Source of the DNA: Candidatus Poseidoniaceae archaeon
Lineage (GTDB): Archaea; Thermoplasmatota; Poseidoniia; Poseidoniales; Poseidoniaceae
Assembly: GCA_028822955.1 (NCBI GenBank)
Contig: JAPKCL010000018.1
Span: forward strand, 1-23,541
Direction of reading: 5' to 3'
Length of the DNA stretch: 23,541 bases
Part shown: in pieces, positions 1-8,168 of the stretch
Layout of the letters: every line of letters starts with the position of its first letter
How positions within the stretch are numbered: the first letter of the stretch is position 1
Made by a program: the position numbers and the translations under genes
The notes under the pieces: model-generated
Seen by the model: only the letters and a program-made list of their open reading frames with translations
Databases searched by the model: none
What the model was told of the DNA's origin: nothing

Positions 1-2
1 GG

Positions 3-761
3 GGAGATGCTCGATTCTATCCATGTTTATTTGAAAACGAATTTATCCCTCGCGTTGAGGATTTAGAAAAACTCATCGATGAGAACACTGTTGCCATTCT
101 CTACAATTTCCCAAGTAATCCCACTGGCGGAACTTTAAGCGAGCAAGAACGAGATGATTTACTTGAATTTGCAGTGAAGCACGACCTTTGGATTATTTCC
201 GATGAAGTCTATGACCGAATCGTTTTCGAAAGTAAGCATGTCTCGTTTATGGGCACTGGATATGACCGTGTATTAGTGGTGAATTCTTTTTCCAAAACAT
301 TTGCTATGACTGGATGGCGAATGGGATACATTGCTTCGACCAATCTCGAGGCAATGGGTCAAATCATCAAAATGCAATATTATATTGCAGCGTGCTCCAA
401 CGATGCCATGCAACATGCCATTCTAGCAGCTATGGAGCATGCCAGTGATTATCCTGACAAACTCGCAGCAGAATTCCAAAAGCGTTGCGACCTTATTGTC
501 GATCGCTTGAACGCAATGCCTGGTGTGGAATGCCATAAGCCGAAAGGAGCAATCTATGTATTCCCCAAGGTCGATGTTCCTAACATGAGTTCTGAGGAAG
601 TGGCTTTAGAATTACTCAAAGATGGTGTTTTGTGTTCTCCAGGTTCTGCTTTTGGACCATCTGGAGAAGGTCATCTTCGGTTTGCTTACACCATCAGTCA
701 AGAAGATATTTCTCGAGGCATGGATAAAGTCGAAAAGACTCTAAAGCGTCTGCAATCTTAA
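3..761 (+). CDS. Class I/II PLP-dependent aminotransferase, 5' truncated
   Basis: This is the C-terminal part of a fold-type I aminotransferase of the aspartate/aromatic aminotransferase family, which moves amino groups between amino acids and 2-oxoacids using pyridoxal phosphate. The frame is open from base 3, so the start lies outside the window. Visible family motifs, in fragment numbering, are SNPTGG (residues 38-43, substrate-contacting Asn), SDEVYD (about 66-71, Asp that binds the PLP ring nitrogen, plus Tyr), SFSKTFAMTGWRMGY (Schiff-base Lys98) and the substrate-carboxylate Arg226 in HLRFAY. All catalytic residues in this part are intact. The protein ends with TAA at 759-761 and a TGAGGTGA ribosome binding site follows at 764-771 for the next gene. 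The family is certain. The substrate is not: AspB-like and broader-specificity enzymes cannot be told apart from a fragment. Confidence 0.92.
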   Translation, partial: GDARFYPCLFENEFIPRVEDLEKLIDENTVAILYNFPSNPTGGTLSEQERDDLLEFAVKHDLWIISDEVYDRIVFESKHVSFMGTGYDRVLVVNSFSKTFAMTGWRMGYIASTNLEAMGQIIKMQYYIAACSNDAMQHAILAAMEHASDYPDKLAAEFQKRCDLIVDRLNAMPGVECHKPKGAIYVFPKVDVPNMSSEEVALELLKDGVLCSPGSAFGPSGEGHLRFAYTISQEDISRGMDKVEKTLKRLQS

Positions 762-775
762 GTTGAGGTGAACAG

Positions 776-1366
776 ATGAGTTTGATTGCCGGAGTTGGTT
801 TTTTCACGCTCGGTTGTTGCATAGGGCATATTCTCCCTCGTTTCCCGTATCTTCTTCTTTCTCGAACGAAAGGGTTCAACACTCGTTTCCCTCCACATCC
901 TGAAGCGATTCCACTTTCTCCCTATCTCACTCAACGCGTGCTACACATGCGTATGTTTTACTGGATGGGACTTGTTGTTGTCGTTCTTCCTTTGGCTGTT
1001 GGGCTTGCTTCTGTTCGATGGGGTGATGCTGCCTTTGGGTTTGGTCTATGGATTGCCAGTGGTTGGTATCTCTTGAATCGGGTTCAGTCATTGTTTGGCG
1101 GGCAAACGCCTCCTTGGACCAAGAAAATGGCTATTGAACTACAGATTATTCTGAATCAAGAAGAATATTCCGATGGCTGCTGTAACTGGACTTCACCCTA
1201 CTGGCAAGTCACTGGAGTCTTCTGTGTGAATTGTAATGCCAAACTTTCCAATATGCCACGGCCTGATCTTGGTCGTAAACGAAGTGAACGTCGACCATTT
1301 GGCTTCATTCGCTTGTTGTTGAGCGATGGCTATCCAATGGTTTCCTTGCCAGATGAAGAAGAGTAA
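776..1366 (+). CDS. Unknown small membrane protein with a CC...CxxC cysteine cluster
   Basis: I do not recognise this 196-residue protein. It has a hydrophobic N-terminus (about residues 2-22), then two closely spaced hydrophobic segments (about 60-82 and 84-105), so two or three membrane passes are likely. The soluble C-terminal part carries Cys135-Cys136 and Cys150-x2-Cys153. That is the pattern of a small metal-binding knuckle, though it may instead be redox-active. The tail is basic (GRKRSERR) and then ends in an acidic stretch. The start is well placed: TGAGGTGA at 764-771 lies 4 nt before the ATG. It follows the aminotransferase by 14 nt, so the two are probably cotranscribed. The aminotransferase neighbour gives no clear hint of function. 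Confidence 0.75.
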   Translation: MSLIAGVGFFTLGCCIGHILPRFPYLLLSRTKGFNTRFPPHPEAIPLSPYLTQRVLHMRMFYWMGLVVVVLPLAVGLASVRWGDAAFGFGLWIASGWYLLNRVQSLFGGQTPPWTKKMAIELQIILNQEEYSDGCCNWTSPYWQVTGVFCVNCNAKLSNMPRPDLGRKRSERRPFGFIRLLLSDGYPMVSLPDEEE

Positions 1367-1430
1367 TGGCCAAAAGGTCGCCATTGACAACCGGCCCTTT
1401 AGGTCTTAATTGAAGGGCAATCTTTGAGGT

Positions 1431-2771
1431 ATGTATGAGTCAGCCACAGCCATGGGGCGGTATGCACGGCGGAAAACGCTCATACCTCGTATATGGCTGA
1501 CTATCGTGGCTTTTTGTCAAGTATTTTTGACGCCTTTCATCGCTTTTTCCATCACCTATCTGTTCCAAATGTCCTTTGATAATGGCGGGGCTGCGATTAC
1601 CACTGACAAAGATATGCTGCCGTGGATTGTCGCAGCATCACTGATGTACGGTATGATTGCACTAGTGCTGGCACTCTTGCTTGGAGGGTTCCGGCCACTC
1701 AGAGTCATTGACAAAGGTGGATGGAGGCGTTATTTAGGCTTGAGTCGAGATATAGGGGACGCCTCATCTCGACGTATTGGTCGTCAACAATATGCGAATT
1801 CACCTCATGGTCGCTTGACTGTACTGGCGCATGAGCGATGGGTCGATGGCCACTCAATTCTTTCGACCCATGGCGGACTCATTTTGTTAGCAGTCCCTTT
1901 TCAAGTTCTCTTGGCCACAGTTCCGTTATTTTTAGTCCTGATTATTCCTGATACGATCATGCATACTAACCGACGACTTGAACTGGCACTTATCGTCTAT
2001 ATTTTCGGCCTTCTTTCGGTGATGAAAATCTATCCGAAAGTCGCTGAAAAATACATTGGGATTGCCTCATTTACCCGTAAATGGCTTATTTCGATGACCA
2101 AGTTATCTTGGCTTGCCCCCGTCCTTGTTTTGTGGCTTCTCGGTCGAGTTGCCAGTGTAGCCGTTATCGGATGGATGGGTCCTGACCTCAATCTCAGTAT
2201 CAATCTGGAAAAAGATTTGTTCGAAACCTCATTGTCAATTGGCTCGATTCCTGAAACTTCATTCTTGGATTTGTTAACCGCATTAGCAGTTATGCCACTT
2301 GCAGCCTTCACCACCATTGCTGTGCTCGGTGCAGGTTCTTCTGACCCACCGGAGTGGATGTATGACCATCGTCCACCTTCGCCGGAGAAGCCCCAATCCT
2401 CAACATCAAAATTACTTGGCAAAAGCGTAGGCGTAGCGACGACAGCCGCTGTCGTAGCCTCTACAGTTGTCGCATCGAAGGCAGCAACTGCGTTTCAAGG
2501 TGTAAGTGCAGTTGTAGCAGGGGCATCATCAGTCGTCCAAGCACCAACAGTCATCCAATCGCTCGGTGAAGGAGTCTCACATGCCGACCAAGCGAGTGGA
2601 CTCGCAGATGTATTGCCGTTGGAGAGTGAACAATTGGAGTTCCAAGGCATCAGTGATTTATTTGACCAAACGGGAATGGAAGAAGGTATTCTTCCCTTGT
2701 CAACGGATTCACTTTCGATGCCTGACTTCGAACAACCAGCAATTACAGGGTTGAGGAAATCCAAGGAATAA
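1431..2771 (+). CDS. Unknown polytopic membrane protein with Ala/Val-rich C-terminal region
   Basis: I do not recognise this 446-residue protein. Hydrophobic segments that could span the membrane lie at about residues 20-45, 65-87, 145-175, 183-200, 218-245 and 280-300, giving roughly six passes. From about residue 325 it changes to a low-complexity Ala/Val/Ser-rich stretch (roughly 330-370) and then an acidic, polar tail of about 70 residues ending in KSKE. The start is uncertain. GAGGT at 1426-1430 directly abuts the first ATG, which is too close for a normal ribosome binding site, and an in-frame ATG at 1452 (MGRYARR) is the alternative. The 64-nt gap after the previous gene and the 3' flank with a hairpin suggest this gene ends the aminotransferase-membrane protein group. 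Confidence 0.65.
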   Translation: MYESATAMGRYARRKTLIPRIWLTIVAFCQVFLTPFIAFSITYLFQMSFDNGGAAITTDKDMLPWIVAASLMYGMIALVLALLLGGFRPLRVIDKGGWRRYLGLSRDIGDASSRRIGRQQYANSPHGRLTVLAHERWVDGHSILSTHGGLILLAVPFQVLLATVPLFLVLIIPDTIMHTNRRLELALIVYIFGLLSVMKIYPKVAEKYIGIASFTRKWLISMTKLSWLAPVLVLWLLGRVASVAVIGWMGPDLNLSINLEKDLFETSLSIGSIPETSFLDLLTALAVMPLAAFTTIAVLGAGSSDPPEWMYDHRPPSPEKPQSSTSKLLGKSVGVATTAAVVASTVVASKAATAFQGVSAVVAGASSVVQAPTVIQSLGEGVSHADQASGLADVLPLESEQLEFQGISDLFDQTGMEEGILPLSTDSLSMPDFEQPAITGLRKSKE

Positions 2772-2787
2772 TCTCTTCTTTTCATTC

Positions 2788-2802
2788 GACCCCTACGGGG
2801 TC
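2788..2802 (+). terminator. GC hairpin after a T-rich tract, possible terminator
   Basis: A perfect inverted repeat, GACCCC-TAC-GGGGTC, sits 16 nt after the stop of the membrane protein gene. It is preceded by a pyrimidine-rich run (2772-2786). Archaeal termination depends mainly on T tracts rather than hairpins, so this could equally be an mRNA 3'-end structure. Confidence 0.4.
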
Positions 2803-2815
2803 ATCAAAAGGCCAT

Positions 2816-2823
2816 CTCTATAT
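2816..2823 (+). promoter_or_regulatory. Possible TATA box for the surface protein gene
   Basis: TCTATATG lies about 33-40 nt upstream of the preferred start at 2856. That would put transcription initiation near 2843-2850. The match is weak and rests on position and AT content only. Confidence 0.25.
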
Positions 2824-2855
2824 GCCACTTGAAACTCCGAGGTTATGTTGGTCTT

Positions 2856-5800
2856 ATGCGTCGTATCACTCCTTTGACTCTTGTTGCCCTTATGCTACTC
2901 CAAACTCTTGCTATGGGCATCGGTGCTCCAGTTAGCGCTACCGACGCACGAGGTGGGCAAAACGACGATTGGAAGGTTGTTCGAATCACAATCGGAAATG
3001 CCAGTAGTAGTGCTGAAGTTTGGACACAATCGAATGGTACCACCTTAGATTATCTGTTCGAAGGTGATAAAATTGAAATCGGAATGGAAATCCAACGTAC
3101 TGGAGGTTCTTTTTCGGCTAAGACTTCCGACGCTATGATTCAGGTCATCCACCCAATCGGCTATGTTATGGAGACCTTTTCTTGGACCTCTGGTGACCTC
3201 ATCGGCGGTCAAAGCGCTTCCAAATATTTTGTTTGGACTCCAACTGCAGCCCATTCCATTCTCAACACAACAACCAACGACCTTTCCGGTGGATTGATTC
3301 TCCGAGCAATTGTCGACAAAGATTCCAACAATGATGACCGGAACGAAAATGACATGCTCGAAAAGACAGTTCCAATTGCCATCATGAAAGATTCCTTCGA
3401 TGGTACAACAACGCAACCTTCGACTTTCATGTCCGCCCGCTACCCTACTAACGGCGGCGATTCAACTGGTCAAGGTTCGTGGCAAGACTTGAGCGGAGGC
3501 GCGGTTGGTTCGAAGCACTGGGGCAACGCAGCCGAATCAAACAACTACCCTTCTAATGCACACGACCGTTTGGTGAATTCATTCTATTCCACTTCCGGAC
3601 AGAACTGTGGTCCAAATGCCCAACTTGACCCAGGTATGTCACAAACCTACCAATATTATATTTGTAGGAATATCTTCTATTCATCGAACTACATCTCTTC
3701 ACAAATTCATATTCAAGCATGGGGAAGCGTTGCTGCAGGTGACAGTGTCTCCATCGAAATGTGGAGAGGATCCGGTTCTCAAAACATCAATGAATCAATC
3801 GTTTATGACATCAGCGCAGCAAACCCGAGCCAAGCACCTGACCAATGGACTCGATTGAGCTGGGACCCACAAGTGACTTACCTTCAGAATCCATACGTTA
3901 CAAATCAGAATGTCTTCCTTGGTGGCAACTCATATTCCATGGGAATGGTACTCCGAAGCGATAGCAGCGGTGCATCCGGAGGTTTCCACGTTGATGACTG
4001 GATTCAGTTCGGTGTTCGAAAGGTCCAAGAATACACTTTGGACATTTCATGTGATGCACCGGAGAACGGTTATTCAGCACCTCCAAGTGCACTCTTGTCA
4101 CTCTACTGTGTTGTGACCAACAACGGTTATTCTCCTGCTGCAATCCGTGCAGATTCGAATATCTCGAACATCACATGGATGGACCCAGCCAACCCAATGA
4201 TTCGACAAGATGCAGTGTACGTGAACGCTGCAGGCTATTCGATTTTGGTTCCTGACCACGATACAAGTATCCTCATCCCACCGATTCAAGGTGGCGCTTC
4301 AATCGACTTGTGGGTGAACCTTACGGTCCCTCCAGGTGCTGATGTTCAACAATTAACATGGCAACTTTGGCTGTCGGATGCCTCTGGACAAAATGCAGGT
4401 GAAAAAGCGCGTGTAACTGCCTCCGTTGGAGTTACTGAACAATACGGAGTCTCACTTTCCTCAACCGTCGGTCTGGAAGCAGGTTCTTTTGGGCCTGGTG
4501 AATATGGTATGGTTCCTTTCCGTTTGCAAAACTCCGGAAACAGAGATGCTTCGTTTAACTTAGCAACAACCTTCTCCGAAGATGACTGGGGTGCTTTGAT
4601 TGTCAATGAAACTGGTGCTCCTGTTTCGAGCCCAGTGTATGTCGGCCGTGGAAAAAGTATCAACTTGCAGTTGAATATTACGGCTGCTACCCAAGCCAAC
4701 CCAGGCACAGTCTCGTTCAACTTACGTGCAACTTGCCCTTCATGTGGTGCCTTGTTTGGTAACGATGTCTTAGTTCGAAATATCGAAGTTCCAATCTTCC
4801 GTGAAGTTTCACTTCAAACCGACCAAACTGACTTTTCTGGTGCAGCAAATGGCATATCAAGAAAAGTTTACATCTCAATTGCGAATACTGGTAACGATGA
4901 TGAACAGTATGATTTGTCTCTTACTCAGCAAAATTGGCAACTCGGAGCGAATTTGGTAGCAAGCCAAACTGCGGTTATGGATGCTTGGGATGGTTCTTCA
5001 ATCATCCAACTCAATTTACCTATGCCGATTGGTCTAAGCCCCGGATTATACGGTCTCACAATCAAAGCAACCAGTGTCGACGACTCCAGCGTATTTGCTT
5101 CAATTGCTTTGACCGTTGATATCCTTGATACCGCTGCAGTTCATGTGTCTGATGAAGATGCAGACCAATCCTATATTCCAGGAGAATCTGCTCAGACAAT
5201 GTCGTTCGAAGTCCGAAACGATGGAAACAGTCTTGATCGATTTACAATGTCATTAGACCTACCAACCGGAATGGTTGCTGAATACACCAATCTTTACGAT
5301 GGTAAAACTCCAGAAATTGCAACCGGAACAAGTTACAATGTATCCGTTCGGTTTTCGTTCCTTGACGGGACAGAAGGTCAATTGACACTGGGAGTTATTG
5401 CAACGAGTGTCAACGATATGAACATCAGTGCAACAGGTTCTGCGACTTATTTGGTCGGTTCTCAAAATTGGCTGAAAATCATTCCAACTGGAATCTTGGT
5501 GATTGATGATGCAGACCCAGTTGAGGCTTGGTCAATGACGGTTACAGTTCGCAATCAATATACAACTGCTCAATCTGTGTCCATGAACTTGGATAACGGT
5601 GATTCATCCAATTGGATTCAATCACGTATTGCAAACAGTGACCGCACCTTTTCTCTCGCAGTTGAAGAAGAACGGCAAGTGACCGTGATTTTCACCGTGT
5701 CGAAAACCACACTCAACAACCTCGGTCAAGATTCACTGTTCACGAACCTCACGCTCTGGGCTCAATCCCAAACCGTGAGTGATGCAGCCAGCACAACCTT

Positions 5801-6320
5801 ACAACTTGAACTCATCAAAACCGGTTCGCAAGCATCTGGTGATGGCGCAAGTTCAGGTTCAAATGGAATCGGTGTCCTATCAATTTTGATGTGGGTTGGC
5901 TTTATTGGAATATTCCTTGTCGGCGTTGGAGTCATTTTCAAAATCCTCTCAGAGGAAGAAGAAGAAGACGACTATGGTGGTTGGGGTGCTGAAGGATACG
6001 AAGGTAGTGTTGAAGCAACCTACGGAGCAGTCGCAGCAGCTCCAACTGTCCCAGTCGCTGGTGCAGCATATGAAGCGCCGAAGACACTTCCATCCCTTCA
6101 TTCATCAATGCCGCCTGCTCCCGCACCTTCCCCACCTATGGCTGCTCCGGCACAGATGGCCCCTCCGCCAGCATTCCCTGCTCCATCAGCCCCTTCTCCT
6201 GATTTGAGTACTGCAGATTCGGCCCCACCCGTACCGGCTGCTGGATTGCCTGAAGGCTGGACTATGGACCAATGGAATGTCTACGGTCAGATGTGGCTTG
6301 AGCAAAATGGTCAGGCTTGA
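2856..6320 (+). CDS. Large Sec-exported surface protein with tandem beta-sandwich repeats, C-terminal anchor and cytoplasmic tail
   Basis: This 1154-residue protein starts with a classical signal peptide (MRR, then a Leu-rich core, then GAPVSA). I chose ATG 2856 because the frame can only be extended upstream through a TTG at 2829, and GAGGT at 2839-2843 lies 12 nt ahead. The N-terminal third contains a jelly-roll-like region ending near residue 390 in a GFHVDDWIQFG motif, of the kind seen in extracellular binding modules. About five units of 110-140 residues follow, beginning near residues 392, 530, 649, 760 and 871. Each has a V-x-N-x-G-(N/x) core typical of CARDB/NEW3-type Ig-like domains. 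N-x-S/T sites are frequent. One membrane segment (about 1006-1029) is followed by an acidic stop-transfer stretch (EEEEEDD), a Pro/Ala-rich linker and a Trp/Tyr-rich terminus containing GWTMDQWNVYGQMWLEQ. It is probably cell-envelope or substrate-binding. The specific role is unknown. Confidence 0.8.
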   Translation: MRRITPLTLVALMLLQTLAMGIGAPVSATDARGGQNDDWKVVRITIGNASSSAEVWTQSNGTTLDYLFEGDKIEIGMEIQRTGGSFSAKTSDAMIQVIHPIGYVMETFSWTSGDLIGGQSASKYFVWTPTAAHSILNTTTNDLSGGLILRAIVDKDSNNDDRNENDMLEKTVPIAIMKDSFDGTTTQPSTFMSARYPTNGGDSTGQGSWQDLSGGAVGSKHWGNAAESNNYPSNAHDRLVNSFYSTSGQNCGPNAQLDPGMSQTYQYYICRNIFYSSNYISSQIHIQAWGSVAAGDSVSIEMWRGSGSQNINESIVYDISAANPSQAPDQWTRLSWDPQVTYLQNPYVTNQNVFLGGNSYSMGMVLRSDSSGASGGFHVDDWIQFGVRKVQEYTLDISCDAPENGYSAPPSALLSLYCVVTNNGYSPAAIRADSNISNITWMDPANPMIRQDAVYVNAAGYSILVPDHDTSILIPPIQGGASIDLWVNLTVPPGADVQQLTWQLWLSDASGQNAGEKARVTASVGVTEQYGVSLSSTVGLEAGSFGPGEYGMVPFRLQNSGNRDASFNLATTFSEDDWGALIVNETGAPVSSPVYVGRGKSINLQLNITAATQANPGTVSFNLRATCPSCGALFGNDVLVRNIEVPIFREVSLQTDQTDFSGAANGISRKVYISIANTGNDDEQYDLSLTQQNWQLGANLVASQTAVMDAWDGSSIIQLNLPMPIGLSPGLYGLTIKATSVDDSSVFASIALTVDILDTAAVHVSDEDADQSYIPGESAQTMSFEVRNDGNSLDRFTMSLDLPTGMVAEYTNLYDGKTPEIATGTSYNVSVRFSFLDGTEGQLTLGVIATSVNDMNISATGSATYLVGSQNWLKIIPTGILVIDDADPVEAWSMTVTVRNQYTTAQSVSMNLDNGDSSNWIQSRIANSDRTFSLAVEEERQVTVIFTVSKTTLNNLGQDSLFTNLTLWAQSQTVSDAASTTLQLELIKTGSQASGDGASSGSNGIGVLSILMWVGFIGIFLVGVGVIFKILSEEEEEDDYGGWGAEGYEGSVEATYGAVAAAPTVPVAGAAYEAPKTLPSLHSSMPPAPAPSPPMAAPAQMAPPPAFPAPSAPSPDLSTADSAPPVPAAGLPEGWTMDQWNVYGQMWLEQNGQA

Positions 6321-6389
6321 AACGTCTGTTCACCTCAAGCGTAGGGTTCAAGGCGTACTCGCCCTCGGCAAAGTTGCAACGGAGACGTT
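6321..6389 (+). promoter_or_regulatory. Thermosome 5' leader with inverted repeat overlapping the Shine-Dalgarno site
   Basis: AACGTCT (6321-6327) is the exact reverse complement of AGACGTT (6383-6389). The second arm overlaps the putative ribosome binding site GGAGA (6381-6385) just before the chaperonin ATG at 6393. Inside lies a small GGCG-TACT-CGCC hairpin (6351-6362). If the leader is transcribed, the pairing would hide the ribosome site. Confidence 0.35.
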
Positions 6390-6392
6390 ATC

Positions 6393-8024
6393 ATGTATGG
6401 AAATGGACAAGCACCAATCTTCATTTTGAAGGATGGAACACAACGCACACGTGGACGAACAGCCCAATCGAACAACATAGCGGCTGCAAAAGCAGTTGCT
6501 GATGCCGTTCGTTCTACGCTCGGTCCTAAAGGAATGGACAAGATGCTGGTTGACTCAATGGGCGATGTCGTCATCACCAATGACGGTGCTACTATTCTCA
6601 AGGAAATGGATATCGACCATCCGGCTGCAAAGATGATCATTGAAGTCGCTAAGACTCAAGAACAACATTGCTATGATGGGACGACTTCTGCAGTAATTCT
6701 TTCTGGTGAACTTCTCAAGCGAAGTGAAGACCTCATCGAGCAAAATGTTCATCCTACAGTCATTTGCGAAGGATTCCGATTGGCTGCTGAAAAGGCAGTT
6801 GAACTCCTTGAAGCACATGGTATCTCGACTGAAAACCAAGACTCAGTTTTGATGGAAGTAGCAAAGACCGCTCTCACAGGGAAGTCCGCTGGTGCAGTCA
6901 AGAGTTTCATGGCTGACATTTGTGTCCGTGCAGTCAACGCTGTTGGAATCATAGAAAACGATGAGCGTATCGTCGACCTTTCAGATATCAAAGTTGAAAA
7001 GCGACAAGGTGGCTCAATCAAGGATTCATCTCTGATTGATGGAATACTCTTGGATAAGGAACGAGTTCATGCAGGTATGCCACGTTCAATGGCCAATGCA
7101 AACATCGCTCTTATCAATTCGGCAATTGAGGTCAAGAAGACTGAAGTTGACGCTAAAATCCAAATTACAGACCCTAACCAACTTTCTCTCTTCTTGGAAG
7201 AAGAAGAAAACTACATTCGTGGTTTAGTTGAGAAGATTCAAGCCTCTGGTGCTACTGTTTTAGTTTGCCAGAAGGGCATTGATGAATTGGCCCAGCACTA
7301 CATGTCGAAAGCAGGAATCTTTGCTATTCGCCGTGCTAAGAAATCCGATATGGAAGCCCTTTCAAAAGCAACTGCAGGACGCATTGTTACGAATCTTGAC
7401 GACCTTACCGCTGAAGACCTTGGTCATGCAGCAAAAGTCGAAGAGCGTAAAATTGGAGAATCAAACATGACCTTCATTACTGGATGTCCTGAGGCCAAAT
7501 CGGTTTCAGTTCTCCTTCGTGGTGGTACCGAACACGTCGTTGATGAAATCCGTCGAGCCTTTGATGACGCAGTCGGCGTTGTTTCTGTTGCTTGGGAAGA
7601 TGGCGCAGTTCTCACCGGTGGCGGCAGTGTCTTAGCAGCCCTCTCACGAGATCTGCGGACCTTTGCAGAATCCGTCGGTGGCCGTGAACAAATGGCTATT
7701 GAAGCATTTGCTTCTGCTCTTGAAATCATTCCACGTACCTTGGCAGAGAACGCTGGCCTTGACCCCGTTACAACACTTATTGAATTGCGTAAAGCACATG
7801 CTGATGGACAATCGCATGCTGGAATCAATGTGTATGAAGGTGGCGTTGTCGATATGAAGGCTGCAAATGTAATCGAACCAATGCGTGTTGTCGAACAAGC
7901 GATTCAGTCCGCTACAGAAACCGCAATCATGATTCTTCGAATTGACGATGTCATTTCCTCAAAGGGTGCCTCGATGGACGGCGGCATGGGTGGAATGGGC
8001 GACATGGGCGACTTCCAAATGTGA
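6393..8024 (+). CDS. thsA: Thermosome subunit (group II chaperonin)
   Basis: This 543-residue protein is a full-length archaeal group II chaperonin, an ATP-driven cytosolic folding cage. Visible motifs are the equatorial STLGPKGMDK (41-50), GDVVITNDGATIL (57-69), DGTTS (95-99), the apical/intermediate region, the HVVDEIRRAFDDAV segment with the conserved Asp pair, GGGS and the Gly/Met-rich tail GGMGGMGDMGDFQM. One deviation stands out: the residue before DGTT, normally Gly (GDGTT), is Tyr94, within QEQHCYDGTTS. The start ATG has GGAGA 7 nt upstream (6381-6385). Only one subunit gene is seen here and the oligomer could be homo- or hetero-. The symbol is generic, because I cannot say whether it is the alpha or beta subunit. 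Confidence 0.96.
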   Translation: MYGNGQAPIFILKDGTQRTRGRTAQSNNIAAAKAVADAVRSTLGPKGMDKMLVDSMGDVVITNDGATILKEMDIDHPAAKMIIEVAKTQEQHCYDGTTSAVILSGELLKRSEDLIEQNVHPTVICEGFRLAAEKAVELLEAHGISTENQDSVLMEVAKTALTGKSAGAVKSFMADICVRAVNAVGIIENDERIVDLSDIKVEKRQGGSIKDSSLIDGILLDKERVHAGMPRSMANANIALINSAIEVKKTEVDAKIQITDPNQLSLFLEEEENYIRGLVEKIQASGATVLVCQKGIDELAQHYMSKAGIFAIRRAKKSDMEALSKATAGRIVTNLDDLTAEDLGHAAKVEERKIGESNMTFITGCPEAKSVSVLLRGGTEHVVDEIRRAFDDAVGVVSVAWEDGAVLTGGGSVLAALSRDLRTFAESVGGREQMAIEAFASALEIIPRTLAENAGLDPVTTLIELRKAHADGQSHAGINVYEGGVVDMKAANVIEPMRVVEQAIQSATETAIMILRIDDVISSKGASMDGGMGGMGDMGDFQM

Positions 8025-8168
8025 AGTTTTCTTCGAATTCACAGTAGAATCCGATGTTGAACCCTCGTTCAAACCCCCCTCTTGTTTCATACGGGCAAAA
8101 GCGAACCTTGAAAGCCCCCTTCATGGTGGCAATCTTTGCTTACGACTCTGTAAGTAAGGGTGAATTAC
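8025..8168 (+). other. Intergenic region between thermosome and redox fusion gene
   Basis: A short T-rich run directly follows the chaperonin stop (GTTTTCTTC, 8025-8033), which could serve as an archaeal T-tract terminator. Further on, CTTAC/GTAAG (8139-8143 and 8150-8154) forms a small potential hairpin. The ribosome binding site GGGTGA (8158-8163) precedes ATG 8169. I see no convincing TATA box. Confidence 0.4.

Noticed and set aside
8160..8168. GTG start for the redox fusion
   Set aside because: It overlaps the GGGTGA ribosome binding site. The ATG at 8169 has the 5-nt spacing used by neighbouring genes.
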